NCBI GenBank assembly: GCA_016296885.1
Contig: JAEDHT010000012.1
Span: forward strand, 1 to 52,498
Length of the DNA stretch: 52,498 bases
Reading direction: 5' to 3'
DNA from: Clostridiaceae bacterium
GTDB lineage: Bacteria > Bacillota > Clostridia > Oscillospirales > Acutalibacteraceae
The stretch's first letter is position 1, and every line of letters begins with the position of its first letter. Under the pieces are notes generated by a model that did not search any database, had not been told where the DNA came from, and saw nothing but the letters and a program-made list of their open reading frames with translations. A program made the position numbers and the translations under genes. Of this stretch, positions 33,177 to 41,726 are shown in pieces.

Positions 33177-35258
33177 TTATTCTTCTGTTTTCTTGCGAGC
33201 TGTGATAACAGCCTCAGCTACGCTCTTTGGAATTTCAGCATAATGGCTAGGCTCCATTACATACTGTCCTCTACCCTGAGTCTTACTTCTCATGTCAGTA
33301 GCATAACCGAACATCTCAGATAGTGGAACCATAGCAGTAACACGCTGTGCGCCATTGTCTGCTTCCATACCCTGAATCATACCACGACGTGAGTTCAAGT
33401 CGCCTATAACATCACCCATATACTCTTCAGGAACGATAACAGAAACCTTCATGATAGGCTCAAGCAATGTAGGATCAGCCTTCTTCATAGCCTCTTTGAA
33501 AGCCATAGAACCAGCGATCTTAAATGCCATTTCAGAGGAGTCAACCTCGTGATAAGAACCATCGTAAAGTGTTACCTTAACATCAACAACATTGTAGCCT
33601 GCGAGAACACCGCTGAGCATTGCGCCCTGGATACCTGCGTCTACAGCCGGGATGTATTCCTTAGGAACAGCACCGCCGACAATTTCGTTTACAAACTCGT
33701 AGCCCTTCTCTGGGTTAGGCTCGATTCTGATCTTAACGTGACCATACTGACCTCTACCACCGGACTGACGAGCATACTTCTGATCAACATCTGCATTTCT
33801 GCGGATAGTCTCTTTGTATGCAACCTGTGGCTTACCGATATTTGCTTCAACTTTGAATTCACGGAGGAGTCTATCTACGATGATTTCAAGGTGAAGCTCA
33901 CCCATACCGGCGATAATTGTTTGGCCTGTCTCTTCGTCTGTATATGCCTTAAAGGTTGGGTCTTCTTCAGCAAGCTTTGCAAGAGCAACGCTCATCTTTT
34001 CCTGACCGGCCTTTGTCTTAGGCTCGATAGCAACACGAATAACAGGATCTGGGAATTCCATTGATTCGAGAATAACTGGATGATCTTCATCACAAAGTGT
34101 ATCACCGGTTGTTGTGTTTTTAACACCAACAGCTGCTGCGATATCACCTGCATAACAAACTTCGATATCCTCTCTGTTGTTAGCGTGCATCTGAAGAATA
34201 CGTCCGATTCTCTCGTTCTTGTCTTTTGTAGAGTTATACACAGCGCTACCCTTTGTGATAACACCTGAGTAAACTCTGAAGAAGCAAAGCTTACCAACAT
34301 ATGGGTCAGTTGCAATCTTAAATGCGAGAGCTGAGAATGGCTCATCGTCAGATGCATGACGGCATGTCTCCTCGCCTGTTTCTGGGTTTACGCCCTTGAT
34401 AGCAGGGATATCTGTTGGAGCCGGCATATAATCTACGATTGCATCAAGGAGCTTCTGAACGCCCTTGTTACGATAAGAAGTACCGCATACTACAGGTACC
34501 ATCTCGTTTGCGATAGTAGACTTTCTGATCTGCTTCTTTATTTCTTCTACTGTAAGCTCTTCGCCACCGAGGTATTTCTCCATGAGATCCTCGTCAAGCT
34601 CTGCTACGCTTTCAATAAGCTCATCGTGATATTTCTGAGCAAGCTCTTTCATATCCTCTGGGATTTCCTCTTCTCTCATATCCTGACCAAGCTCGTCATA
34701 ATAAACTTCAGCTTTCATCTCAATGAGATCGATAATTCCCTTAAATGTATCTTCTGCACCGATTGGCAATTGAATCGGCACTGCATTACATTTTAATCTG
34801 TCTTTCATCATCTGTACAACACGATAGAAATCTGCACCCAGAATATCCATCTTGTTTACGTATACCATTCTTGGTACGCCGTAGTTGTCAGCCTGACGCC
34901 AAACTGTTTCTGACTGTGGCTCAACGCCACCCTTTGCGCAAAGAACTGTTACGCTACCGTCAAGTACACGCAATGAACGCTCAACCTCAACTGTGAAGTC
35001 AACGTGTCCAGGTGTATCGATAACGTTAATTCTGTGCTTGTTCCAGAAACATGTTGTTGCTGCAGATGTAATTGTAATACCTCTCTCCTGCTCCTGTACC
35101 ATCCAGTCCATTGTAGCGGCACCATCATGTGTTTCGCCGATCTTGTGGTTTTTTCCGGTATAGAAGAGGATACGTTCTGTTGTAGTAGTCTTACCGGCAT
35201 CGATGTGAGCCATGATACCGATATTACGTGTCATCTCAAGTGAAACTTGTCTTGACAT
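33177..35258 (-). CDS. fusA: Elongation factor G
   Basis: This 693-residue translocation GTPase has G-domain motifs AHIDAGKTT (residues 16-24), DTPGHVDFT and NKMD, followed by the domain II-V series. The C-terminus ends MEPSHYAEIPKSVAEAV. The length is normal, with a TAGGAGG ribosome site. It is co-transcribed in the str operon between rpsG and tuf. Confidence 0.98.
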   Translation of the reverse strand: MSRQVSLEMTRNIGIMAHIDAGKTTTTERILFYTGKNHKIGETHDGAATMDWMVQEQERGITITSAATTCFWNKHRINVIDTPGHVDFTVEVERSLRVLDGSVTVLCAKGGVEPQSETVWRQADNYGVPRMVYVNKMDILGADFYRVVQMMKDRLKCNAVPIQLPIGAEDTFKGIIDLIEMKAEVYYDELGQDMREEEIPEDMKELAQKYHDELIESVAELDEDLMEKYLGGEELTVEEIKKQIRKSTIANEMVPVVCGTSYRNKGVQKLLDAIVDYMPAPTDIPAIKGVNPETGEETCRHASDDEPFSALAFKIATDPYVGKLCFFRVYSGVITKGSAVYNSTKDKNERIGRILQMHANNREDIEVCYAGDIAAAVGVKNTTTGDTLCDEDHPVILESMEFPDPVIRVAIEPKTKAGQEKMSVALAKLAEEDPTFKAYTDEETGQTIIAGMGELHLEIIVDRLLREFKVEANIGKPQVAYKETIRRNADVDQKYARQSGGRGQYGHVKIRIEPNPEKGYEFVNEIVGGAVPKEYIPAVDAGIQGAMLSGVLAGYNVVDVKVTLYDGSYHEVDSSEMAFKIAGSMAFKEAMKKADPTLLEPIMKVSVIVPEEYMGDVIGDLNSRRGMIQGMEADNGAQRVTAMVPLSEMFGYATDMRSKTQGRGQYVMEPSHYAEIPKSVAEAVITARKKTEE

Positions 35259-35332
35259 AAAATCCTCCTATAATGAACATAACCCCTGCACACACGCACG
35301 GGGCTATTGTTCTTCCGCTTTTGTGGGTTAAA

Positions 35333-35803
35333 TTACCATCTGTAGTGTGCGAAAGCCTTGTTGGCCTCTGCCATCTTGTGTGTATCATCACGCTTCTTAG
35401 CTGCGCCGCCAACACCGTTGACTGCGTCAAGTATCTCGCCGGCAAGTCTTTCCTTCATTGTTCTCTCAGAACGAAGTCTGGAATACTTGGATATCCAGCG
35501 CAAGCCCAATGTCTGTCTTCTCTCTGGACGAACCTCCATTGGCACCTGATAAGTAGCACCGCCGACACGGCGAGCCTTTACTTCTAATACTGGCATAACA
35601 CCTTCCATTGCCTGCTCAAAAACCTCAAGGGCATCCTTTCCGGTCTTCTCTGCGATAATGTCAAATGCGCCGTATACTATCTTCTGTGCTACACCCTTCT
35701 TACCATCATACATAACGTTGTTGATAAGACGAGTAACGAGCTTTGAATTATAAATTGGATCTGGCAAAACATCACGCTTTGCTATTGAACCTCTTCTTGG
35801 CAC
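35333..35803 (-). CDS. rpsG: 30S ribosomal protein S7
   Basis: This 156-residue S7 binds the 3' major domain of 16S rRNA. The start is GTG 35803 (PRRGSIAKRDVLPDPIYNSK follows), seven bases after GGAGGG. A longer in-frame ATG at 35821 would add six residues not found in the family. Sequence and length are standard. It lies between rpsL and fusA. Confidence 0.97.
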   Translation of the reverse strand: MPRRGSIAKRDVLPDPIYNSKLVTRLINNVMYDGKKGVAQKIVYGAFDIIAEKTGKDALEVFEQAMEGVMPVLEVKARRVGGATYQVPMEVRPERRQTLGLRWISKYSRLRSERTMKERLAGEILDAVNGVGGAAKKRDDTHKMAEANKAFAHYRW

Positions 35804-35952
35804 TTTACTTCCCTCCTTCACATTTTATGATATCATAGGTACTCGAAAGCGACTGATCTTCCGTTGCGCCAATACAGCAAAATTATATATAAAGCACTGT
35901 ATTGTGCATAAGTCAACTTAAATTATGTTAAGTGTATAGAAAAATTCAGCCC

Positions 35953-36372
35953 TTACTTACCTGCCTTTGGACGCTTTGCGCCATACTTGGAACGTGCCTG
36001 CATACGTTTTGCAACGCCCTGTGCATCAAGAGTACCTCTGATGATGTGATAACGAACACCAGGGAGATCCTTTACACGGCCGCCTCTGATAAGAACAACG
36101 CTGTGCTCCTGTAGGTTGTGGCCTACACCAGGAATATATGAGCTTACCTCAATTCCGTTTGAAAGTCTAACTCTTGCAATCTTTCTGAGAGCTGAGTTTG
36201 GCTTCTTAGGAGTAGCTGTCTTAACTGCTGTACATACGCCTCTTTTTTGCGGTGAGTTCTGATCTATAGCCTTACGCTTCTTAGAGTTCCATCCCTTAAG
36301 GAGAGCCGGAGCCTTTGCTTTCTTCTCAGAAACCTCTCTACCGCTGCGAACAAGCTGGTTAAAGGTTGGCAT
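35953..36372 (-). CDS. rpsL: 30S ribosomal protein S12
   Basis: This 139-residue decoding-centre protein contains the conserved loops TPKKPNSALRK and PGVGHNLQEH. The Lys positions where streptomycin-resistance substitutions occur are wild type (Lys at the KKPNSALRK loop). It is the first gene of the str operon and is preceded by AGGAGG. It is followed by 150 bases before rpsG. Confidence 0.97.
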   Translation of the reverse strand: MPTFNQLVRSGREVSEKKAKAPALLKGWNSKKRKAIDQNSPQKRGVCTAVKTATPKKPNSALRKIARVRLSNGIEVSSYIPGVGHNLQEHSVVLIRGGRVKDLPGVRYHIIRGTLDAQGVAKRMQARSKYGAKRPKAGK

Positions 36373-36645
36373 ACTTCTTTTTTCCTCCTTTCCTCAAAAA
36401 TCGCATTATGAATGGCGTCACTAGAATATTTTTCCTGCTTTGCCATACATTATTCATAGAATTTTCAGCTTTTTGAGCGGATTTTTAACAATTTTATCAG
36501 TGCTAATATCTGCTCGGTCGCCTCAAACCCCAGTATTTAGCATTTTACCATGTAAAGTTTCTTTTGTCAACCGATTTTTTAATAAAATATTGGCTATTTT
36601 TCATGTAAATCAAAGAAAAATAATATTTTTTCTTATTTCATCTCG
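36373..36645. other. Divergent intergenic region between rpsL and the XdhC gene
   Basis: This is a stretch of about 270 bases, AT-rich, that must hold the promoter of the str operon on the minus strand. I see no convincing -35/-10 pair for it. The xdhC promoter lies at the right edge. No gene or repeat is evident. Confidence 0.5.
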
Positions 36646-36674
36646 TTGAGTATTTTTTATATTTGTGATACTAT
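36646..36674 (+). promoter_or_regulatory. Promoter of the XdhC-family gene
   Basis: TTGAGT (36646-36651) and TACTAT (36669-36674) with a 17-base spacer, roughly 60 bases upstream of the ATG. Moderate match. Confidence 0.6.
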
Positions 36675-36732
36675 ATCTTTAGATCATAAAAAAGTAAGTA
36701 ATGATAAATCAATTTATCAAAGGAATGATTAT

Positions 36733-37737
36733 ATGAAAGAAATATTTTTTAATCTAGAGCAGTCTCTTTTAAACCATAAAAACGCTGTGCTGTGCAGTAT
36801 CACAGCAAGCACAGGCTCCACACCAAGAGGAAGCGGTGCCAAAATGTTGGTGTTTGAAGATGGCAGTATATCAGGAACTATCGGGGGCGGTGCTGTGGAG
36901 TTTCGTGCAATAAACACTGCACTTGATATTCACAAAAACAAATGCGCAACTATTGAAAAATTTTGTCTGGCTAAGAATGATGTAGCAGACCTTGGCATGA
37001 TATGCGGAGGTAACGTAACTGTCTATTTCAGATATTTTTCATGCGAAGACGAAGCTGATGTCAACTTTGCAAAACGCACCAACAGTCTGATGACATCTGA
37101 TAAAAACGTGTGGCTCATCACAGAGCTCACTCAAGGCAAATCTGGCAGAATAGGCACCTATGACGAGGAAAACGGACTCACAATTCCTGATATGAGCATA
37201 GACGAAATCACACCACATCTTGAAAGCAAAGGTGTGCTTGCAGAGGATAAGCTATTCATCGAGCCACTTGTACGCATTGGTTATGTATATATTTTTGGTG
37301 GAGGTCACGTGTCGCAGGAGCTTGTTCCTGTGATTGCAAAGGTTGGGTTCAGACCCATAATCTTTGAAGATAGAGAACGCTTTGCAGATATTAACCTTTT
37401 CAAAGGTGCAGAGAAAACGATTTTAGGAGATTTCAATCACCCCGAACAATATCTTAATATTCGTCCTGAAGACTATATCGTAATAATGACACGAGGTCAT
37501 CAGGCAGACTACACTGTTCTCGAATTTGCACTGAGAAGCCCTGCAAGCTATGTAGGCGTCATCGGTAGCAAAAGCAAGATGGCATCCACCCGTGAAAAAC
37601 TACTTTCTGCAGGCATACCTGAAAGCGACCTCCCACGAATACACAATCCTATTGGTCTGCCCATCAAAGCAGAAACACCGGCAGAGATCGCCATTAGTGT
37701 TGCAGCAGAGCTTATCTTACACAGAGCAGAGCATTAA
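36733..37737 (+). CDS. XdhC/CoxI-family protein
   Basis: This 334-residue protein is of the XdhC/CoxI family, which helps insert or sulfurate the molybdenum cofactor for xanthine dehydrogenase-type hydroxylases. The N-terminal domain has GSTPRGSGAKMLV near residue 27 and GTIGGGAVEF. The C-terminal Rossmann domain starts GGGHVSQELVPV near residue 190 and ends GLPIKAETPAEIAISVAAE. ATG 36733 has AAAGGA upstream. A longer reading from 36646 would run through the promoter. No hydroxylase genes are nearby, so the partner enzyme lies elsewhere. Confidence 0.9.
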   Translation: MKEIFFNLEQSLLNHKNAVLCSITASTGSTPRGSGAKMLVFEDGSISGTIGGGAVEFRAINTALDIHKNKCATIEKFCLAKNDVADLGMICGGNVTVYFRYFSCEDEADVNFAKRTNSLMTSDKNVWLITELTQGKSGRIGTYDEENGLTIPDMSIDEITPHLESKGVLAEDKLFIEPLVRIGYVYIFGGGHVSQELVPVIAKVGFRPIIFEDRERFADINLFKGAEKTILGDFNHPEQYLNIRPEDYIVIMTRGHQADYTVLEFALRSPASYVGVIGSKSKMASTREKLLSAGIPESDLPRIHNPIGLPIKAETPAEIAISVAAELILHRAEH

Positions 37738-37760
37738 TCGAATATTTAAAATAAAATTTT

Positions 37761-37986
37761 GGAGCTGTCGCAATAGAGGCAATTTGCACAATATGTGCCT
37801 CCCTCTGATGAGGGAGGTGGCAAAACGAAGTTTTGACGGAGGGAGAGAAAAGGTAAAATTCCTGCAAAAATGCAACTTTTTCTCTCCCTCAGTTTCGCTA
37901 ACGCTCAACAGCCCCCTCGTCAGAGGGAGCCGATTTTGATAACAATTTCGTTTGTTTGTGCATATTAACCTTAATGCGACAGCTCC
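37761..37986 (+). mobile_element. MITE-like element, copy 4 (226 bp, with possible 5-bp target duplication)
   Basis: The ends GGAGCTGTCGCAATAG and TTAATGCGACAGCTCC are inverted repeats. Internal arms CCTCCCTCTGATGAGGGAGG and CCCCCTCGTCAGAGGGAG are present. The element is flanked on both sides by ATTTT (37756-37760 and 37987-37991), the clearest target-site duplication among the copies. It separates the XdhC gene and a convergent small gene. Confidence 0.8.
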
Positions 37987-38007
37987 ATTTTCTTTGGCAA
38001 AAAATAA

Positions 38008-38349
38008 TTAGCTGATGTAATCCTCTAAAACCTTATTAACCTCCGCCTGGGTGTCCACCTCTATTCCGGTAGAAAGCAAAGCCTTATCATATTCCGGCAA
38101 AAAGTTGATATACATATCTGTCGTCCTATAAGGGCTTTGGCTTCCTTTTTCGAACACCGCAATTTTGCCATTGTATTCCTTAACCACATATGAATGGTAC
38201 TTCACCGTCTGCGACTGCGAGCTTATCTGTGTATTATCAGGTTCGTCGGTGTTGTTTGCTTTTCTTTGTGCTAGAGCCGGTATTATTTCTGCATTGAGCA
38301 TCAGCATAAAAATAAGAACTATCCCTGTTACTATCACTAACTTTTTCAT
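38008..38349 (-). CDS. Small membrane-anchored protein, BofC C-terminal-like
   Basis: This 113-residue protein has an N-terminal transmembrane/signal segment, KLVIVTGIVLIFMLMLNAEI, and a small extracellular domain. The domain carries YVVKEYNGKIAVFEKGSQS and ends VDTQAEVNKVLEDYIS, a pattern seen in small clostridial envelope proteins of the BofC C-terminal kind. In sporulation BofC modulates SpoIVB, but these short paralogues are of unknown function. The start is ATG 38349 behind GAGGTG. It lies between a MITE and the YabE-like gene. Confidence 0.75.
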   Translation of the reverse strand: MKKLVIVTGIVLIFMLMLNAEIIPALAQRKANNTDEPDNTQISSQSQTVKYHSYVVKEYNGKIAVFEKGSQSPYRTTDMYINFLPEYDKALLSTGIEVDTQAEVNKVLEDYIS

Positions 38350-38426
38350 AGCACGCACCTCAATATTTCTTTATACATATATTTTGGTGCATAATATCGC
38401 ATTTATGCAATTTTTGCATTTTAGTC

Positions 38427-38460
38427 AAAAAAATATCGCAAACCAAAAGCCTGCGATATA
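38427..38460 (-). terminator. Intrinsic terminator of the YabE-like gene
   Basis: On the minus strand, ATATCGCAGG pairs with its mirror before TTTTTTT. Plus-strand view: AAAAAAATATCGCA...TGCGATAT. The 3' T-run is clear. Confidence 0.85.
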
Positions 38461-38479
38461 ATTTTATTCAGAAAATTAA

Positions 38480-39745
38480 TTATCCAAGAATGTAAACATT
38501 CATTGTTCTTCTGCCGAACTGATAACATTCATCCACTGTGTCGTAGTACAAGTCTACAAGCACATAACCATCCATCAAAGCTCCGCCTGTATCAGATGCT
38601 GTGCAGTAGCCATATACTACAGAACCATCAGGAGATGCGATATACATCTTTGTGCCATAAGGAATGACATTTGGATTTACTGCAACTCTGCCCACCTGAG
38701 CAACCTCGCCTGTAGCTGTAAGGTTACCGGTAGCTGTGTAAGCTGTGCAAGAACCTGATATCATCTGCTTATAAGCTATTTCATTTCCGTTGCTGTCGAT
38801 AAGCTTTCCGTTAGCCTGAGTAACAGTGCCTGAAGAAATCTGTTTCTTCTTTGTGCCTACAACCTGAACTTGCTTTACAGGCTCTTCCAAAACCTTTTCG
38901 CTAACAACCTCAGTCTTGCCCTTTTTGCCATCTACATATATTGTGCGGGAAACAACCTCTTTCTTACCCTCTTTGCCATACTGAGTAACCTTTGTTTCGC
39001 CAATATACATATCGCCGGACTCTGTAGACTCTATTTCAAAGTCGATAGCCTTTGTCTTTTTGCTCTCTTTGTACTTTACACGCTTTACAACGATTTCTGT
39101 GCCATCTTTTACAGCTTCGTCCCTAGCAGGCTCTACGATATCGTCTTCGCCTATCTCAACACCTGCAGACTCTAAAGCCTGAGCAACTGTAGCACCAATT
39201 ACAACTGGTGTAACTGTGTTGCCATCTGCTTTAATAGAAACACGATTGATATGGTTTACTTCTATCTTCATATCAGGCTTAAGCTCAGAAGCCATATCAG
39301 GAGAAACGATATCATTCTCATCCAGTTCCACGCCCATCGTCTCAAGAGCATCTTTAACAGTTCCTCTATTAAATGTCTGCTGTGAAACCTCTCCGTCGAT
39401 ATCTACAGTAACATCAAAAGCTCTGTAAACTGTGATATCAATGCTTCTTGATGAGTTCTTATTGCTTACAATAAGATCATTCTCGTCGCAAAGGATACCC
39501 GCTGATTGAAGAATGTTATCTGTATCACCATTAAATGTAAGAACAGAAACAACATTTTCTCCATCTACTATCCTTGCTGTTGTGCCCATAGCGTTTACAG
39601 AAATAACTGTACCTGCTACTATAACACCTGCCAATGCAAAAGCAACTGTCTTTCTCACACCGAGGTGCTTAGGGGTAAGCTTTTTCACTGAACCAGATAT
39701 TTTAGAAAAGAATTGATTCTTCTCTTTCGTATTATTACTAGACAT
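38480..39745 (-). CDS. YabE/Rpf-like protein with DUF348, G5 and 3D domains
   Basis: This 421-residue exported protein is related to B. subtilis YabE/Rpf-like wall-cleaving lytic transglycosylases. A membrane anchor TVAFALAGVIVAGTVISVN follows a short basic cytoplasmic start. DUF348 ubiquitin-like repeats cover roughly residues 65-240, and a G5 domain about 245-320 (ESTESGDMYIGETKV). The C-terminal 3D domain holds the three catalytic Asp residues in SDTGGALMDGYVLVDLYY. The start is ATG 39745 behind AAGGAG. An earlier ATG at 39772 lacks a ribosome site. It has a consensus promoter. Confidence 0.93.
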   Translation of the reverse strand: MSSNNTKEKNQFFSKISGSVKKLTPKHLGVRKTVAFALAGVIVAGTVISVNAMGTTARIVDGENVVSVLTFNGDTDNILQSAGILCDENDLIVSNKNSSRSIDITVYRAFDVTVDIDGEVSQQTFNRGTVKDALETMGVELDENDIVSPDMASELKPDMKIEVNHINRVSIKADGNTVTPVVIGATVAQALESAGVEIGEDDIVEPARDEAVKDGTEIVVKRVKYKESKKTKAIDFEIESTESGDMYIGETKVTQYGKEGKKEVVSRTIYVDGKKGKTEVVSEKVLEEPVKQVQVVGTKKKQISSGTVTQANGKLIDSNGNEIAYKQMISGSCTAYTATGNLTATGEVAQVGRVAVNPNVIPYGTKMYIASPDGSVVYGYCTASDTGGALMDGYVLVDLYYDTVDECYQFGRRTMNVYILG

Positions 39746-39841
39746 ATAATTAAACTCCTTGCTTTGTAACATTTAATTTAATTGTTACAATGTTTGTAAT
39801 TTTCTAATATGTTTACATGGTCCCTCAAGACCACGGGTGCC

Positions 39842-39870
39842 ATTGTATAGCAAGAGTGATTAAATGTCAA
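39842..39870 (-). promoter_or_regulatory. Consensus promoter of the YabE-like gene
   Basis: TTGACA (39870-39865), a 17-base spacer and TACAAT (39847-39842) on the minus strand. The roughly 90-base leader carries a 5' hairpin TGGTC-ttgagg-GACCA and a second stem TTGTAAC/GTTACAA just upstream of the AAGGAG site. I do not recognise a c-di-AMP (ydaO) riboswitch here. Confidence 0.85.
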
Positions 39871-40475
39871 ATGATTTCATCTATGGTATTTTGGTTATTT
39901 TGCTACCTTTGTCTATGACTTTTATTCCGTTTTTGTTATTAATATATTAAATTGCGTAAATTCAAATTAAAAATTTGTGTATAATGTATAATTTAATAAG
40001 TTACAAAAAAGTTACAAAGCGTTACAAATTTAAATAATTTTTGAAATAATAAAATTCACCAAACCAAAAACATAGTATTTAACACATTTTTTAAAAATAT
40101 GATTGTTATTATTTTAACAAAGTTTAAGAGATTTTTATTCACTTTTATTTAAAAAAGTTGATTTTATGCGGTTTTTCCTGCCTTTTTTCATCTAATTTCT
40201 GTATTTAAGCCATTTTTTTGATTGTGCTTTATGACGAATTTCAATTTTAGGCTTACAATATCAAAATTTTACTGTTTGTTACTTGCTTTTTCCTATTTTT
40301 CAACACTACATATATGTGTGTATTTATTATATTTGCCTCTCACACCACAGCATATACTATATATAGTTATTCAATTGAAATTCAATTTGATACAAGTTTT
40401 TGAGCCAGTCTAGTGATAGATGTTATCAAAAATAGCATCTCAAAATTTAAATTTAAAATTTATTTACTTTTTACA
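39871..40475. other. AT-rich gene-free region
   Basis: About 600 bases of very AT-rich sequence between the YabE-like promoter and the tRNA-Leu promoter. A short open frame near 40222-40413 has no ribosome site and no recognisable protein features. I see no repeat or RNA gene. Confidence 0.5.
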
Positions 40476-40504
40476 TTGACAAACCCCCTTTTTATATGTA
40501 TAAT
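40476..40504 (+). promoter_or_regulatory. Consensus promoter of the tRNA-Leu gene
   Basis: TTGACA (40476-40481), a 17-base spacer and TATAAT (40499-40504), 18 bases before the tRNA. Confidence 0.92.
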
Positions 40505-40522
40505 ATTTGACAGTTGAGTTTT

Positions 40523-40607
40523 GCGGGTGTGGCGGAATTGGCAGACGCGCTAGATTTAGGTTCTAGTGTCAGCAGACGTGGGGGTTCAAGTCCCTTCACC
40601 CGCACCA
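40523..40607 (+). tRNA. tRNA-Leu (UAG anticodon)
   Basis: A class II tRNA of 85 bases. The acceptor GCGGGTG pairs with CACCCGC. The anticodon arm CTAGA-TTTAGGT-TCTAG presents TAG, and a long variable arm TGTCAGCAGACG is present. An encoded CCA is at the end. Confidence 0.95.
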
Positions 40608-40608
40608 C

Positions 40609-40649
40609 GAAAAAACCTCTTTTGTCTACCAGACAAAAGAGGTTTTTTC
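40609..40649 (+). terminator. Perfect 19-bp hairpin behind tRNA-Leu
   Basis: GAAAAAACCTCTTTTGTCT pairs with AGACAAAAGAGGTTTTTTC around ACC. The right arm ends in TTTTTTC, suiting a terminator. The loop-proximal core TTTGTCT/AGACAAA is the same as behind the CAU tRNA. Confidence 0.85.
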
Positions 40650-40825
40650 AATGATATCCGTTCCCTGCGGTCACGGATGATATAGCTAACGCTAAGATAT
40701 CTGCTCCGCAGATGATATACGCTTCGCGTATGCAGGGAACGGATATTATATCATATTTGCAAAGCAAATATATCATGCGGCGTAAGCCGTATATCATATC
40801 GCAACAGCGATATATCATTGAAAAA
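40643..40825. repeat. Hairpin array B (GATAT-linker type)
   Basis: An outer inverted repeat TTTTTTCAATGATAT / ATATCATTGAAAAA encloses a 15-bp perfect stem ATATCCGTTCCCTGC / GCAGGGAACGGATAT. Inside and after it are small hairpins such as TAGC-taac-GCTA, ATCTGC-tcc-GCAGAT, ATACGC-ttc-GCGTAT, ATATTTGC-aaa-GCAAATAT and ATATCGC-aac-GCGATAT. Each is joined by TGATAT- or ATATCAT-like linkers. It has the same architecture as arrays A and C but unrelated linkers. No coding content. Confidence 0.8.
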
Positions 40826-40846
40826 TTCATTGTTTTATGCTATATT
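40818..40846 (+). promoter_or_regulatory. Likely promoter of the small membrane protein gene
   Basis: TTGAAA (40818-40823), a 17-base spacer and TATATT (40841-40846). The -35 box is formed by the right end of hairpin array B. Confidence 0.6.
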
Positions 40847-40862
40847 TTTAAATAAAGTCGAG

Positions 40863-41381
40863 ATGATGTGTGTGAAGAAAAGTATCGTTGTGATAGCCAT
40901 TGTACAGTTCATTGTTTTTATATTATTTCTTGGTTTGCTGAGTGGCACACAATCGGTGGATTTAGCTCAAACCAAACAGCTTAACATTACCGTGAAAAGA
41001 ATTGATTATAGAAGTGATTTTAACGAATCCAATCTTTACATATACGACGGATCTAAAGAATACAAGTTTTCCAAAGGTGCTTTGTTAGCGGAAAACAGAG
41101 GTGTGTATGATATGTCAAAAAAACTCAATGTGGGAGACACATTGACAATAACCTACATAGAAGAGTGCAATGTGTTTGGGAAATATAATCTAATTATTGA
41201 CGCTTATTCAATCGATGATACATATCTATCATACGAAAGATTCAATGAAGATAAGCAGAAAGCCAGGATAGGAGTATCGATACTTTTTGGCGTATTTGAG
41301 CTGATTTTTATTTTAATTTCTGTTTTTATAATAATTATAAATAAAAAAATTTCTTACTCTAAAAAAAGCATTATAAACTAA
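40863..41381 (+). CDS. Small two-helix membrane protein (172 aa)
   Basis: This protein of about 172 residues has an N-terminal transmembrane helix IVVIAIVQFIVFILFLGLL, an extracellular domain of about 90 residues and a C-terminal transmembrane helix (SILFGVFELIFILISVFIIII) with a basic tail. The soluble part is beta-strand-like with no motif I recognise. The start codon choice is uncertain: ATG 40863 or 40866 or GTG 40872 are possible because no strong ribosome site is visible. It is transcribed from the promoter at the edge of array B. Function unknown. Confidence 0.65.
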   Translation: MMCVKKSIVVIAIVQFIVFILFLGLLSGTQSVDLAQTKQLNITVKRIDYRSDFNESNLYIYDGSKEYKFSKGALLAENRGVYDMSKKLNVGDTLTITYIEECNVFGKYNLIIDAYSIDDTYLSYERFNEDKQKARIGVSILFGVFELIFILISVFIIIINKKISYSKKSIIN

Positions 41382-41475
41382 ATATTACAAAAACCAAGAC
41401 ATTTTAAATAATGCAGTCATACTACTTTTAATCTTTCTTATCCCTCTTATACACCTTTTGGTCGCTCTTTAGCAG

Positions 41476-41517
41476 AAAAGAAGCATCATTTGTCAGTAGA
41501 CAAATGGTGTTTCTTTT
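41476..41517 (+). terminator. Hairpin head of array C
   Basis: A 19-bp stem with G-T wobbles, AAAAGAAGCATCATTTGTC / GACAAATGGTGTTTCTTTT. It shares the TTTGTC/GACAAA loop-proximal core with the hairpins behind both tRNAs, but here no tRNA precedes it. It may terminate the upstream membrane-protein gene. Confidence 0.65.
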
Positions 41518-41690
41518 CAACGAAATAAATCCCTTACGGATTTGTGAAATACACTTCGTGTGTGAAATATTGCTTCGCAATGTGAAATGCCTGCGGGCGT
41601 GGGTGGATTTATTTCATTTCACTTGATGCGTCAGCATCAAATTTCACAATGACCGAAGGTCTTTATTTCACATCCGAAGGATATTTCACC
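41518..41690. repeat. Hairpin array C (second GTGAAAT-linker copy)
   Basis: Very similar to array A across its whole length: AACGAAATAAATCCC, the GTGAAATATTGCttcGCAATGTGAAAT block, GGTGGATTTATTTCATTTCAC and the ending ATCCgaaGGATATTTCAC. Two hairpins have changed together in both arms (TTGATGCgtcaGCATCAA and GACCgaaGGTC here, against different stem bases in copy A). This indicates pairing is conserved. Confidence 0.75.
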
Positions 41691-41726
41691 CTCTTAGTCG
41701 CAAACTAAAAAAAGATTGTTGACAAA

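Noticed and set aside
32025..35243. Several plus-strand open frames opposite tuf and fusA
   Set aside because: They mirror strongly biased codon use of highly expressed genes and have no ribosome sites.
39773..39870. A c-di-AMP (ydaO) riboswitch upstream of the YabE-like gene
   Set aside because: The leader is only about 90 bases, with simple hairpins and none of the conserved ydaO segments.
40222..40413. A short open frame in the AT-rich stretch before tRNA-Leu
   Set aside because: No ribosome site, hydrophobic by base composition only, and not followed by or linked to any gene.
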